A DNA stretch of 64,000 bases from Paenibacillus tyrphae (GTDB lineage Bacteria > Bacillota > Bacilli > Paenibacillales > NBRC-103111), in assembly GCF_027925525.1 (NCBI RefSeq), contig NZ_BSDJ01000038.1, positions 1 through 64,000 on the forward strand. The letters run 5' to 3'. Numbering within the stretch: position 1 is the first letter of the stretch; each line of letters opens with the position of its first letter. The notes under the pieces were generated by a model. The model made no database searches and was not told the DNA's origin. It was given only the letters and a program-made list of their open reading frames with translations. A program made the position numbers and the translations under genes. Positions 8,388-17,654 of this stretch are shown here, one piece after another.

Positions 8388-9377
8388 TTACTGCACCGCT
8401 TTTTCCGCTTCTTTCACCATCTCGGCCACGGAAAGCAAGCCGCCGCCGGACAGGTACCAGTAGTTCGAATCCAGATAAATGATTTTGCCGCTTTTGTAGG
8501 CTTTCGTTTTCTTCGTCAGTTCATTTTCCACGATTTGCTTCGCCGGCGTTCCGTTACCGACAACGGCGTCGCGGTCGACGACAAACAGATAGTCCGGGTC
8601 TTTCTGTGCCACGTACTCGAACGTTACGCTTTGACCGTGCGTCTCCACCTTGATATCTTTGTCTGCAGGCGTGAAGCCGAATACGTCGTGGATAATGCCG
8701 AAGCGCGAGCCTTGGCCGTAAGCGCTGGTCTTGCCGCCGGTCGTCAAGATGACCAATGCGGTTTTGCCGCCTGCGGACGCTTTTTCCTTCAGCTTCTTGA
8801 CGGAGTCGCTGATGGCGGCGAACTCCTTCTCCGCTGCCGCTTCCTTGCCGAAAATTTGGCCGAGCAGCTTCACGTTGTCTTCGAACGATTTCATGTAGCT
8901 TTTATCGTCCACGCCCATAAAGATCGTCGGAGCGATCGCTTTGAACTCATCGTATTTGGCCGATTGCCGTGCGGAAATGATGATCAGATCGGGCTTGAGC
9001 TGGTTGATCTTCTCAAAGTCCGGCTCCATCAGGCCGCCTACGTTCGCATACTTGCTGTCCTTGTATTTGGACAAATAGGAAGGCAGGTTTTTCGACGGAA
9101 CGCCGGCCACTTCTACGCCCAGTTTATCCAGCGAATCCAACGTGCCAAAGTCGAATACAACGACCTTCTTCGGGTTTTTCTTGACTTTCGTTTCTCCAAG
9201 CTTATGTTTAATCGTCAGCTCTTCACTATCTTTCGGTGCGGCCGTGTTCGCGTTCTTCGCATCGCCGCTGCCTGCGCCCCCTGCCGCATTGTTGGAGCTG
9301 CCCGAACCGTTCGTTCCGCACGCCGCAACCATAACGGCCAGCAGCACGATCATGAGCATCCATGACACTTTTTTCAT
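8388..9377 (-). CDS. yclQ: Siderophore-binding lipoprotein (YclQ/FatB type)
   Basis: This is the surface receptor of a ferric-siderophore ABC importer. The 329-residue protein has a lipoprotein signal (VMVAACG, lipidated Cys near 20) and a class III binding-protein fold. Family-typical stretches include PKKVVVFDFGTLDSLDKLGV, EPDFEKINQLKPDLIIISAR, HGQSVTFEYV and IYLDSNYWYLSGGG; they closely match B. subtilis YclQ, the petrobactin receptor. It is the last gene of a yclN-O-P-Q order operon downstream of Fur boxes. Petrobactin as ligand is inferred from this likeness and gene order. Confidence 0.88.
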   Translation of the reverse strand: MKKVSWMLMIVLLAVMVAACGTNGSGSSNNAAGGAGSGDAKNANTAAPKDSEELTIKHKLGETKVKKNPKKVVVFDFGTLDSLDKLGVEVAGVPSKNLPSYLSKYKDSKYANVGGLMEPDFEKINQLKPDLIIISARQSAKYDEFKAIAPTIFMGVDDKSYMKSFEDNVKLLGQIFGKEAAAEKEFAAISDSVKKLKEKASAGGKTALVILTTGGKTSAYGQGSRFGIIHDVFGFTPADKDIKVETHGQSVTFEYVAQKDPDYLFVVDRDAVVGNGTPAKQIVENELTKKTKAYKSGKIIYLDSNYWYLSGGGLLSVAEMVKEAEKAVQ

Positions 9378-9443
9378 CTTTGACCACCTCGATAATCGTA
9401 ATATTTATTGCAAAGGACGGCATAGCGTCCCTTGGACAATCAA

Positions 9444-10202
9444 CTAAGTAAAATACACGCAAATCTTGTTCTCGTTGATATCCTCGATATGAATATCCAT
9501 GTCGTAAATGTCCTTGAGCACGGATTCCTCGATGATCTCCGCCGTCGGGCCTTCGCGGACCAGCTTCCCGTCCTTGAGCGCCACGATGTAATCGGCATGG
9601 CAGGAGGCAAAATTGATGTCGTGGATCACGATGACAATCGTCTTGCCCAGCTCGTCGACCAGCCGCCGCAGCACCTTCATAATCTGTACCGAATGCTTCA
9701 TATCCAGATTGTTGAGCGGCTCATCCAGCAAAATGTACTCGGTATTCTGCGCGATGACCATGGCGATGTAAGCCCGCTGCCGCTGGCCGCCGCTCAATTG
9801 GTCGATATACTTGTGCTGCATGTCTTCGAGCTCCATGTAGCGGATCGCTTCTTCGACGAACGCCCAATCTTCCTTCGTCAGCTTGCCCTGCGAATAAGGG
9901 AAGCGGCCGAAGCTGACCAGTTCGCGCACCGTCAAGCGGATGCCGATGTGGTTGGACTGCTTCAGAATCGAGATTTTTTTGGCCAGCTCGCCGCTCTTGT
10001 ACTGCCCGATTTCTTTGCCTTCGATCCATACTTCTCCCTCGTCCCTCGTCAGAAGGCGGCTCATCATGGACAGCAGCGTGCTTTTGCCAGCGCCGTTCGG
10101 CCCGATAAATGCGGTGATGCTTCCCTTGTTGACCTTGACGGAGACTTGATCGACGACGCGCTTGTTCCCGTAGGTTTTCGTTACGTTGCGTACTTCTACC
10201 AC
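9444..10202 (-). CDS. yclP: Siderophore ABC transporter ATPase
   Basis: The 252-residue ATPase powers ferric-siderophore uptake. It has Walker A GPNGAGKST, signature LSGGQRQRAYIAM, Walker B YILLDEP and the switch histidine in IVIHDINFA. The start is GTG (VVEVRNVTKTYG), eight bases after AAGGAGAA and overlapping the end of the permease gene by seven bases, consistent with translational coupling. It probably pairs with the two permeases just upstream. Confidence 0.92.
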   Translation of the reverse strand: MVEVRNVTKTYGNKRVVDQVSVKVNKGSITAFIGPNGAGKSTLLSMMSRLLTRDEGEVWIEGKEIGQYKSGELAKKISILKQSNHIGIRLTVRELVSFGRFPYSQGKLTKEDWAFVEEAIRYMELEDMQHKYIDQLSGGQRQRAYIAMVIAQNTEYILLDEPLNNLDMKHSVQIMKVLRRLVDELGKTIVIVIHDINFASCHADYIVALKDGKLVREGPTAEIIEESVLKDIYDMDIHIEDINENKICVYFT

Positions 10203-11146
10203 GATTTGTTCTCCTTCAACAAAAGATATAGAAAGTAAGACCCGCCGATGAAATTCACGATGACGCTGAGCGTGGTCGTAAAGGTGAACACCCGTTCCAC
10301 CATCAATTGCCCGCCGACCAAGGCGATCATCCCGATCAGGACCGCTCCGACAATAAGCTGGCTGTGCCTGTACGTGCGCAAAAATTGGTGCGTGACGTTG
10401 GCGACAAGCAGCCCGAAGAACGTAATCGGTCCGACCAGGGCGGTGGCGATCGACGCCAGAATCGCGACGACGATCAGCAGTCTTTTCACGATGCTGTCGT
10501 ACGGCACGCCCAGATTGATCGCATGCTCTTTCCCTAACGAAATCACATCCAAGTAGGTAAGAAGCTTCTTGAAATACAGCGTAATGACCAGCACCGCGAC
10601 GACCGAGATCGTCAAAAGATCGGAGTTGACGCTGCTGAAGCTGGCAAACAGCTTGCCCTGCAGCACCAGAAACGCGTTCGGGTTGATCAGCATTTGCATA
10701 AACGAGGACGTGCTTTGAAACAGCGTTCCGAGCACGAGCCCGACGAGCAGCAAATAGTAAATGTTCGTTCCCTCTTTGCGGAACATCAGTCGATGCAGCA
10801 GAAGCGCGAACAGCACCATCAAACCGACGGACAGCCCGAAATTCCATTGATTGCTGATCGTCGTCAGGCCGGTTGCGCCGAAAATAAAGACGATCGCGGT
10901 TTGGATCAGCATATACAGCCAATCGAGCCCGATCATGCTTGGCGTCAGTATCCGGTTGTTCGTAATCGTCTGAAATATCATGGTTGAGAAAGCGATACAG
11001 AAGCCAGTAAGCAGCAGCGCGAGCACCTTTTTGCCCCGGCGGGGAAGGATATAATCCCAATTGCCGCCCGACTGGATGACCATAAACAGCACAATCAAAG
11101 CCACCGCGATCACGGCAAGCAAGATTAACTTGGCTTTATTGCTCAT
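10196..11146 (-). CDS. yclO: Siderophore ABC transporter permease 2
   Basis: FecCD-family permease of 316 residues with eight to nine hydrophobic segments and the coupling region LGKEHAINLGV, followed by GPITFFGLLVANVTHQF. It forms a heterodimer with the preceding permease in the cytoplasmic membrane. Its start overlaps the upstream gene by 11 bases. Confidence 0.9.
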   Translation of the reverse strand: MSNKAKLILLAVIAVALIVLFMVIQSGGNWDYILPRRGKKVLALLLTGFCIAFSTMIFQTITNNRILTPSMIGLDWLYMLIQTAIVFIFGATGLTTISNQWNFGLSVGLMVLFALLLHRLMFRKEGTNIYYLLLVGLVLGTLFQSTSSFMQMLINPNAFLVLQGKLFASFSSVNSDLLTISVVAVLVITLYFKKLLTYLDVISLGKEHAINLGVPYDSIVKRLLIVVAILASIATALVGPITFFGLLVANVTHQFLRTYRHSQLIVGAVLIGMIALVGGQLMVERVFTFTTTLSVIVNFIGGSYFLYLLLKENKSW

Positions 11147-12089
11147 ATTTCTTTCTCCTCATAAGCAGGTAAAGAAAAATCCCGCTTCCGATAACCCCCA
11201 CGGTCAATCCGATCGAAATTTCATACGGATAAATGATCACCCGCCCGAAAATGTCGCAGGCCAACACGAAGACGGCTCCGAGCAAAGCGGTATGGGGAAG
11301 ATTTTTTTTCAGGTTGTCCCCTTGATAAATGGTGACGATATTCGGAATGATCAAGCCCAGAAATGGAATCATGCCCACCGTCAGCACGACGACCGAGGTG
11401 ACCAGGGCAGCGATCACTAGTCCGATGTTGACCACCTGCCTGTAATTCAATCCGAGGTTGACGGAAAAATCCTCGCCCATCCCCGCGACCGTAAACTTAT
11501 TGGCGAACAAGTACGCCAGCACTGTGGCGGGAATGCTGATATACAGCAGCTCGTAGCGGCCTTTCAGCACACCCGAGAAGTCCCCGTGCAGCCACGACGA
11601 CATGCTTTGAATCAGATCGTATTTATAGGCGAAAAAGGTTGTCATCGATTCGATCAGATTGCCGAGCATAAGACCGATGAGCGGGATGAAGATCGCATCC
11701 TTAAATTTCACCCGGTCGAGAATTTTCATAAACACGTATGTACCGGCCAGCGAAAAGATAAAGGCGACGGACATCTTCAGCAGCGGAGTCGCCTCCGTGA
11801 AGACCAGCAGGGCGACCAGAATGCCCAGACTGGCCGAATCCATCGTGCCCGCGGTCGACGGGGAGACGAATTTGTTGCGGCTGAGCTGCTGCATAATGAG
11901 GCCCACGATGCTCATGCTCATGCCCGCGATCAGAATGCTGATCAAACGCGGGAAGCGGCTGATCATTAGCACCTCGACCTTTTCCTCGTTCCACTGCACG
12001 ATATCGGTCAGCGTCAAATCTTTCGCGCCAATGAATAAAGAAGCAACGGATAAAACAATCAGGGCAAGGACCAAATAAGTTTTTCTCAT
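11136..12089 (-). CDS. yclN: Siderophore ABC transporter permease 1
   Basis: FecCD-family permease and first gene of the operon. The product (317 residues) starts MRKTYLVLALIVL, giving a first membrane helix, and contains the coupling stretch VNLGLNYRQV followed by GMIPFLGLIIPNIV. The frame extends 26 codons upstream, but the chosen ATG has AGGAAA at usual spacing and a normal N-terminus. The upstream extension would run into the Fur boxes. Confidence 0.88.
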   Translation of the reverse strand: MRKTYLVLALIVLSVASLFIGAKDLTLTDIVQWNEEKVEVLMISRFPRLISILIAGMSMSIVGLIMQQLSRNKFVSPSTAGTMDSASLGILVALLVFTEATPLLKMSVAFIFSLAGTYVFMKILDRVKFKDAIFIPLIGLMLGNLIESMTTFFAYKYDLIQSMSSWLHGDFSGVLKGRYELLYISIPATVLAYLFANKFTVAGMGEDFSVNLGLNYRQVVNIGLVIAALVTSVVVLTVGMIPFLGLIIPNIVTIYQGDNLKKNLPHTALLGAVFVLACDIFGRVIIYPYEISIGLTVGVIGSGIFLYLLMRRKKYEQ

Positions 12090-12125
12090 AACGTTTCCTA
12101 ACAATAGTTTAGTGGTAAATAATCC

Positions 12126-12144
12126 GATAATGATATTCATTATC
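12126..12144 (-). promoter_or_regulatory. Fur box 1
   Basis: GATAATGATATTCATTATC matches the 19-base Fur consensus at 18 positions. It lies about 40 bases before the yclN start, so iron-loaded Fur should repress the siderophore operon. Confidence 0.88.
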
Positions 12145-12152
12145 AATGTAAC

Positions 12153-12171
12153 GATATTGAGAATCATTCTT
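12153..12171 (-). promoter_or_regulatory. Fur box 2 (degenerate)
   Basis: GATATTGAGAATCATTCTT matches 15 of 19 positions of the Fur consensus and lies eight bases beyond box 1, a tandem arrangement. Confidence 0.6.
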
Positions 12172-12391
12172 AATGAACAATCTTAAATTATATTAGACAA
12201 CAAGGCTGTGTCAGTCAAGGCTTTTTTCGAAATTTACCGGAAACAGAGTAGTCATTTGAGGGAATAGATGTTACGAAGGGGTGAAGTTTCTACTTCCGGT
12301 CATTGCTCCACCCCACAAAGTGAAGTCGAATCGGGGAAGCTTGGTCCCGGTAGGGACAGCTGGAAATTTTGATTGAAGCCGCTTAATTGTG

Positions 12392-12868
12392 CTATATCTT
12401 CTCGATAGGGAAAAATAAAGACAATTCACCGTTATTATCTTTAGGGTCATAAAATTCTTGAACTGCTCCAGCCAATATGTGGGAATTACTTGGTAAATAA
12501 TCTTCCATGATATGATTAAATGTTTCTTTATAGGAATCTAGATTACACTTAACCACAACATATTTAAATGATGGAATGATCCATTTAACCCAGCCATGCG
12601 GGGCTTCAGCATCGTCTAACACCTCACACCCCGCTAAGTATTTCCCCTCGTTTCTCCACCTTTCGAACTTTCCATCCACATCACTCATGGCACCCCAAAT
12701 CCCAACAATACTACCGTCAGAATTCAATTTTGCAAGATTGCTTATTTCAGCAAATTTACTGTTTGCCTCTTTCCATAATGGCGGTATCCAAACGGAACCT
12801 TCCGTGGCAAGTCCCTCCCCCATCTTGCCGATAACTGTAAATTTCCGTTTAACAATAATATCGACCAC
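12392..12868 (-). CDS. GyrI-like effector-binding domain protein
   Basis: The 158-residue protein looks like a stand-alone effector-binding domain of the GyrI/AraC-C-terminal fold: two related halves, with WVKWIIPSFKYVVVKC in the middle and a C-terminal LSLFFPIEK strand typical of the family. Such proteins bind small hydrophobic or cationic compounds and some sequester drugs. The start is GTG after a GAGGGGG site. No helix-turn-helix is present. It stands alone between the siderophore operon and the HxlR gene. Confidence 0.6.
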   Translation of the reverse strand: MVDIIVKRKFTVIGKMGEGLATEGSVWIPPLWKEANSKFAEISNLAKLNSDGSIVGIWGAMSDVDGKFERWRNEGKYLAGCEVLDDAEAPHGWVKWIIPSFKYVVVKCNLDSYKETFNHIMEDYLPSNSHILAGAVQEFYDPKDNNGELSLFFPIEKI

Positions 12869-13031
12869 TTGTTTTCCCCCTCATACTAAAGATTTAGCAC
12901 GCACACAAACGCGCTCATTGCCGACCTGAATCCATCCTTCTCCAATCCCCGCAATACCGATAGCTTCCGAAGCTGCAGAACACCATCATGCTTTTTATCA
13001 AAATTTCTTTTCACGAGCCTTCCGGCAAGCT

Positions 13032-13436
13032 TCATTCCACCGGTGGTTGGGAATCTCCGCCATGCGCTAAATCGTAGTCGGCTCTCGCCGCCTCGACATG
13101 CGGGTAATTTACTCTTGCCCATTGCCTTAGCTCTTTCATCGGTTGAAGCAGCGTTTCGCCCAGCGGGGTTAGCGAATAGTCGACGGTTGGGGGCACGGTT
13201 GGCGTAACATGGCGTCGGACCAGCCCGTCCCGCTCCAGCTTTCGGACCGTTTGCGTCAGCATTTTTTTGGAAATCCCGTCGATTCTTCTTCCCATTTCCC
13301 CGTAGCGGACGCTCCCGTCTTCCAGGGTGTACATGACGAGCGCCGTCCATTTATCGGATATCAATTCAAGAACTCTGCTGTAGCCGCAAGTCGCCGGCGA
13401 GTTTCCGCGTGGTCTCGTTTCGGTTGAAGATGTCAA
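13032..13436 (-). CDS. HxlR-family transcriptional regulator
   Basis: A 134-residue winged-helix protein: CGYSRVLELISDKWTALVMY lead with the family cysteine, recognition region GISKKMLTQTVRKLERDGLV and wing YSLTPLGETLLQPM. HxlR regulators often sense electrophiles or redox state through the N-terminal cysteine. The start is TTG, eight bases after GGAGGG. It diverges from the lactonase gene and is the obvious candidate to control it. Confidence 0.88.
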   Translation of the reverse strand: MTSSTETRPRGNSPATCGYSRVLELISDKWTALVMYTLEDGSVRYGEMGRRIDGISKKMLTQTVRKLERDGLVRRHVTPTVPPTVDYSLTPLGETLLQPMKELRQWARVNYPHVEAARADYDLAHGGDSQPPVE

Positions 13437-13460
13437 ATGATTTCCCTCCTATGCACCTGG

Positions 13461-13491
13461 AAGTATCCAGGACACCAAAAAGTGCCTACTT
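13461..13491. promoter_or_regulatory. Possible HxlR operator
   Basis: AAGTA and TACTT half-sites face each other 21 bases apart in the divergent intergenic region between the hxlR-type gene and the lactonase gene. Confidence 0.3.
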
Positions 13492-13605
13492 ATGTAATTT
13501 TAGTTTATCTACTATTGTATGTCTATGCCGCCCGCCAAAGTTGAAATCCGGAGCATGAGCGAGCGTACAAGCGAATATATTTGTTTACTAATGGGAGGAA
13601 TGAAC

Positions 13606-14454
13606 ATGTCAAATCTAATGAAAGCCCGGCCCAAGCTGTATGTGATGGACAACGGCCGGATGAGCATGGACAAAAACTGGCTGATCGCCATGCACAATCC
13701 GGCAACGGTCAGCAACCCCAATGCGCAGACGCAGTTCGTTGAATTTCCGATTTACACCGTATTGATCGATCATCCGGAAGGGAAAATTTTGTTCGATACG
13801 TCCTGCAATCCGAACTCGATGGGCGCCCAAGGACGCTGGACCCAAGCGACCCAGCAGGCGTTTCCCTGGGTGGCAAGCGAGGAATGCTACCTGCATAACC
13901 GGCTGGAGCAGCTGAAAGTAAGACCCGAGGACATCAAGTTCGTAATTGCCTCCCATCTGCATCTGGACCATGCCGGATGCCTGGAGATGTTCACGAACGC
14001 GACGATTATCGTCCACGAGGACGAGCTGAACGGCGCGCTGCAATCCTATGCCCGCAATCAAAAAGAAGGCGGCTATATTTGGGCGGACATCGATGCGTGG
14101 ATCAAAAACCATTTGCAGTGGAAAACGGTCAAGCGCACTGAAGATAACCTGGATCTGGCCGAAGGCATCAAGATTCTTAATTTTGGAAGCGGCCATGCCT
14201 GGGGCATGATAGGCTTGCACGTCGACATGCCGGAAACGGGCGGAATCATCCTCGCTTCCGATGCCATCTATACGGCGGAAAGCTTCGGCCCGCCGGTCAG
14301 GCCACCGGGCATTTTGTACGATTCGCTCGGTTACCGGAGCGCGGTAGAGAAAATCCGGACGCTGGCTAAGCGAACGAACTCTCAAGTGTGGTTCGGGCAC
14401 GATGCGGATCAATTCAAAACGTTCCGCAAATCGACTGAAGGATATTACCAGTAA
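13606..14454 (+). CDS. N-acyl homoserine lactonase family metallo-hydrolase
   Basis: A 282-residue metallo-beta-lactamase-fold enzyme. It has the di-zinc motif SHLHLDHAG near residue 116, a later histidine in GSGHAWG, the bridging aspartate in ASDAIYT and the final histidine in WFGHD, the same order as AiiA/AttM quorum-quenching lactonases, which open the ring of acyl-homoserine lactones. Length and the phrase YTAESFGPP fit the AttM/AhlD side. No signal peptide is seen, so it acts in the cytoplasm. The start follows GGGAGG by seven bases. Substrate is inferred from family; other lactones are possible. Confidence 0.8.
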   Translation: MSNLMKARPKLYVMDNGRMSMDKNWLIAMHNPATVSNPNAQTQFVEFPIYTVLIDHPEGKILFDTSCNPNSMGAQGRWTQATQQAFPWVASEECYLHNRLEQLKVRPEDIKFVIASHLHLDHAGCLEMFTNATIIVHEDELNGALQSYARNQKEGGYIWADIDAWIKNHLQWKTVKRTEDNLDLAEGIKILNFGSGHAWGMIGLHVDMPETGGIILASDAIYTAESFGPPVRPPGILYDSLGYRSAVEKIRTLAKRTNSQVWFGHDADQFKTFRKSTEGYYQ

Positions 14455-14524
14455 AAATTTTCGGACATTCGAAAGGAAATGCCCTGTTTGTATCGAATAG
14501 TTTTGTAGACAACCGCATAACGAA

Positions 14525-14697
14525 ATCGATAAGGTGCCTTTGCGCAGAGCAAAGGGTAACAGGGAATCGGGTGCAAATCCCGAGCGGTCCCGCCACTGTA
14601 TTCGGGGAGTTTCTTTCCATGACGTCACTCGATTCACCCATCGGGGAAGGCGAAAGAAAACGACGATCCGAGAGCCAGGAGACCTACCTTATGGATG
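14525..14697 (+). ncRNA. Cobalamin riboswitch (cbiMNQO leader)
   Basis: The leader carries the conserved core in order: AAGGTGCC, GGGAAtcgGGTGcAAATCCC, GCGGTCCCGCCACTGTA and the B12 box GAGCCAGGAGACCTACC. It is followed about 90 bases later by an intrinsic terminator and then cbiM, so adenosylcobalamin binding should cut transcription of the cobalt importer. Confidence 0.93.
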
Positions 14698-14785
14698 CAC
14701 CCCAAAGCCTTCGCGGAAAGGAGCGGTGTACGAACATAGCCGGACAATGACCTGTGTATTGTCGTTTGTTGGCACGCGTACCCGA

Positions 14786-14813
14786 GACCCATCCTACAGG
14801 ATGGGTCTTTTTT
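14786..14813 (+). terminator. Terminator of the cbiM riboswitch
   Basis: GACCCAT and ATGGGTC pair around a short loop and are followed by TTTTTT, between the B12 box and the cbiM start; this is the likely expression platform. Confidence 0.85.
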
Positions 14814-14846
14814 AGGTTTACGAGTATCGTTCAGGAGGAAAAATTT

Positions 14847-15614
14847 ATGAAAAAGAAAAAGACGATCGGCACCCTGCTTTTGGTAAGCGGTTTAACGCTG
14901 TATTTGTCGTTGAACGCACCCGAATCCGCTTACGCCATGCACATTATGGAAGGATTTCTTCCGTTCGGCTGGGCCGTTTTCTGGTGGGCCGCCTTTCTGC
15001 CCTTCTTCATTCTCGGGCTGCGGGCGCTCCGGAAAATAACGAAGGAAACGCCGGAGCTGAAAATTATGCTCGGTCTGGCCGGGGCCTTCACCTTCGTGCT
15101 GTCGGCACTGAAAATTCCGTCCGTGACGGGAAGCAGCTCGCATCCGACGGGCACAGGGCTCGGAGCGGTCATGTTCGGTCCGCTGCCGATGAGCGTGCTG
15201 GGCTCCATCGTGCTGCTGTTTCAAGCTCTGCTGCTTGCCCACGGCGGGCTGACGACCCTCGGAGCCAACGCGTTCTCCATGGCTGTCGCAGGTCCGTTCG
15301 TAGGTTACATGGTGTACAAAGGAATGATGAAGTCGACCGGTAAGCAGAAGCTGTCCATCTTCACGGCGGCGACGCTCGCCGACCTGTCCACTTATATCGT
15401 AACGTCGCTTCAATTGGCGCTCGCTTTTCCAGCCGAGCAAGGCGGCGTAGCGGCTTCGTTCCTCAAATTCGGCGGCATTTTCGCCATCACGCAAATTCCG
15501 CTGGCCATCAGCGAAGGTCTGTTGACCGTATTGATCTGGAATTGGCTGCAAGCCTACAGCTCGGAAGAGCTGTCACTGCTGCAGCGTAAAATGAAAGGAG
15601 CGCGCGAGCTATGA
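14847..15614 (+). CDS. cbiM: ECF cobalt transporter S component CbiM
   Basis: CbiM is the substrate-capture membrane subunit of the CbiMNQO energy-coupling-factor importer for Co2+. The 255-residue protein has a cleavable-looking leader ending ESAYA and the mature N-terminus MHIMEGFLP, whose Met-His supplies the metal-binding amino end. [16 protein letters not shown] and [18 protein letters not shown] are family hallmarks. The ATG follows AGGAGG. First gene of cbiMNQO, under the B12 riboswitch. Confidence 0.96.
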   Translation: MKKKKTIGTLLLVSGLTLYLSLNAPESAYAMHIMEGFLPFGWAVFWWAAFLPFFILGLRALRKITKETPELKIMLGLAGAFTFVLSALKIPSVTGSSSHPTGTGLGAVMFGPLPMSVLGSIVLLFQALLLAHGGLTTLGANAFSMAVAGPFVGYMVYKGMMKSTGKQKLSIFTAATLADLSTYIVTSLQLALAFPAEQGGVAASFLKFGGIFAITQIPLAISEGLLTVLIWNWLQAYSSEELSLLQRKMKGAREL

Positions 15615-15895
15615 AAACCGGAACCAAAAACATCCTGCTGCTTGTCGCCGTCGTCCTGCTGGCCGTGCTGCCGCTGCTCTTCGTGAACGCGGAGTTCGGC
15701 GGTGCCGATGGCGCCGCCGAAGAAATGATCAAGACGATCCAGCCGTCCTACGAGCCCTGGTTCTCGTCGCTGCTGGAGCCGCCGGCCGAAACCGAAAGCA
15801 TGCTGTTCGCGCTGCAGGCTGCCATCGGAGCCGGATTTATCGGATACGTGATCGGCCTGTTCCGGGGTAAGGCGTCCAAGTCGAAACCGCAATGA
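15611..15895 (+). CDS. cbiN: ECF cobalt transporter accessory protein CbiN
   Basis: CbiN is a small two-helix membrane protein needed with CbiM for cobalt loading. The 94-residue product has an N-terminal helix ([17 protein letters not shown]), an extracytoplasmic loop including [12 protein letters not shown] and [10 protein letters not shown], and a C-terminal helix ending GLFRGK. It overlaps cbiM by four bases (ATGA). Confidence 0.95.
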   Translation: MKTGTKNILLLVAVVLLAVLPLLFVNAEFGGADGAAEEMIKTIQPSYEPWFSSLLEPPAETESMLFALQAAIGAGFIGYVIGLFRGKASKSKPQ

Positions 15896-16695
15896 TTCGG
15901 CTGATCGATTCGCTTTCTTACAGCAACCGGCTGCGCGGCATGTCCCCGATGTGGAAATGCGGCTTCGCAGCCGCGCTGTTCATACTGTCGTACGGGTCGC
16001 ATCCTCCCGTCCAAGCAGCGATTTTCGCCTGGATGATCGTGTGGGTCGTCCGGTATGCCCGAATTCCGCTGAAAGCTCATATGGTGATGCTGGGAACGGC
16101 TTGCCTGTTTTTTATCGCCAGTCTGCCGGCCCTGCTCATCGAGATCCAGCCGGGAAGCGTCGCCGCTCCCGGCTCCTCTGCGTTCGTTCTGTGGTCTCGG
16201 CCGTACGGGTCCGTCTATGTCACCGAGACAGGGCTGCATACGGCTGCGGCGTTGTTCATGCGGGCGGCGGCTTGCTTGTCGGCCGTTTCGTTCGTCATGT
16301 TCACGACCCCGGTGGCCGAGCTATTTCAAGTGATGAAACGGCTGCGGGTTCCGACTCTGGCGCTTGAGCTGATGCTGATCACGTACCGCTTCCTGTTTAT
16401 TTTGACGGAGACGGCGCACGATCTGTATACCGCGCAGCGGGCCCGCGGAGGACACAACGGCTTTCGCGGCAAGCTGAACGACACGGCAATGCTGATCGTC
16501 CGGCTGTTCGTCAAAACGATGCATCGCTACAAAGGATTGTCGCACGGTCTTGTCTCCAGAGGATTTACCGAGGAAATCCGTCTTGCCCCTTACCGGGCCG
16601 GTACGGTTCCTGCCCGTTACCGCCTCGAAAGCGGCATCGGCATCGCGATATTATTGCTGCTGGAGTGTTGGCTCCGTTGGAGGGGAATCGTATGA
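15892..16695 (+). CDS. cbiQ: ECF cobalt transporter T component CbiQ
   Basis: CbiQ is the membrane subunit that couples the S component to the ATPase. The 267-residue protein has several membrane helices and the two coupling motifs of T components: AQRARGG near residue 180 and the later SRGF. It overlaps both neighbours by four bases. Confidence 0.93.
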   Translation: MIRLIDSLSYSNRLRGMSPMWKCGFAAALFILSYGSHPPVQAAIFAWMIVWVVRYARIPLKAHMVMLGTACLFFIASLPALLIEIQPGSVAAPGSSAFVLWSRPYGSVYVTETGLHTAAALFMRAAACLSAVSFVMFTTPVAELFQVMKRLRVPTLALELMLITYRFLFILTETAHDLYTAQRARGGHNGFRGKLNDTAMLIVRLFVKTMHRYKGLSHGLVSRGFTEEIRLAPYRAGTVPARYRLESGIGIAILLLLECWLRWRGIV

Positions 16696-17543
16696 AACCG
16701 ATGTTGGAAGCACTGGACCTCCGGTACAGCTATCCCGGTACCCGGAAGGAAGCGCTGCGCAGCTTGACCTTGATAATACCGCAAGGAAAAAAGACGGCGA
16801 TCTGCGGCCATAACGGGTCCGGCAAATCGACCTTTTTCCTGCATGCGATCGGCATCCACCGCCCCGCTTCGGGACAGCTGAAGCTGAAGGGCGCGCCTTT
16901 ATCGTACCGCCGCGACGACCTGCTGCGGCTTCGCCGGCAGGTCGGTCTTGTATTCCAGGACCCGGAGCAGCAGCTGATCTTGAATACGCCATACGAAGAC
17001 GTCTCTTACGGTCTGCGTAATGCCGGGCTTCCGGAGGACGAGATTGCCGTCCGTACGGAGCGGATGCTGCTCTCCATGGGGTTGAAGCCTCTCGCCGACA
17101 CCCCGCTCCACCAACTGAGTCTGGGGCAAAAGAAGCGCGTCGCGCTGGCGGGCGTGCTCGTGCTGGAGCCCGAGCTTCTGCTGCTGGACGAGCCGACGGC
17201 CTACCTCGACCGCTTGTCCGAGCGGCAGCTGCTGGAAGAGCTGGACCTTGCCCAAGAGCAAGGGATTACGGTAGCGATGGCGACCCACGATATGAATCTG
17301 GCCTACGCTTGGGCCGATTGGGTGCTGGTCATGGACCAAGGCGCATGCTGTATGGCGGGTCCGCCGAACGAAGTATTCGCCGACGAAGAGAAGCTGCGCT
17401 CGCTTGGACTGGAGCCGCCGATGCTGCTGGAGCTATGGCAAGCGCTCCCGGCCGCCGTCCGCAAAGGCCATGTCCCGCCCCGCAGCATCGAAGCGATGAA
17501 AGCTTTTTTGCAAAACGGCTATGGGACTGCAGGCGCTCTTTAG
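16692..17543 (+). CDS. cbiO: ECF cobalt transporter ATPase CbiO
   Basis: The ATPase of the cobalt importer (283 residues) has Walker A GHNGSGKST, the Q-loop VFQDPEQQL typical of ECF ATPases, signature LSLGQKKRVALAG, Walker B ELLLLDEP and the H-loop in ATHDM. Its ATG overlaps the cbiQ stop (ATGA), after GGAGGGG. Only one ATPase is encoded, so it should act as a homodimer. Last gene of the operon. Confidence 0.95.
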   Translation: MKPMLEALDLRYSYPGTRKEALRSLTLIIPQGKKTAICGHNGSGKSTFFLHAIGIHRPASGQLKLKGAPLSYRRDDLLRLRRQVGLVFQDPEQQLILNTPYEDVSYGLRNAGLPEDEIAVRTERMLLSMGLKPLADTPLHQLSLGQKKRVALAGVLVLEPELLLLDEPTAYLDRLSERQLLEELDLAQEQGITVAMATHDMNLAYAWADWVLVMDQGACCMAGPPNEVFADEEKLRSLGLEPPMLLELWQALPAAVRKGHVPPRSIEAMKAFLQNGYGTAGAL

Positions 17544-17654
17544 CAAGCAAACCAAGCGGCTCCGCCTCCGCTGGAAATACTGCCTTTTTAAAATAATACT
17601 TGTATCATTATCGGTTTAGTTGTATATTGTTACAGAATCACAACTGAATATTGT

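Noticed and set aside
10203-11060. Extension of the siderophore ATPase frame far upstream
   Set aside because: It overlaps the permease gene; the GTG at 10202 with its RBS gives a normal ATPase start.
12181-12391. About 200 bases upstream of the Fur boxes
   Set aside because: No gene, riboswitch or clear repeat was found.
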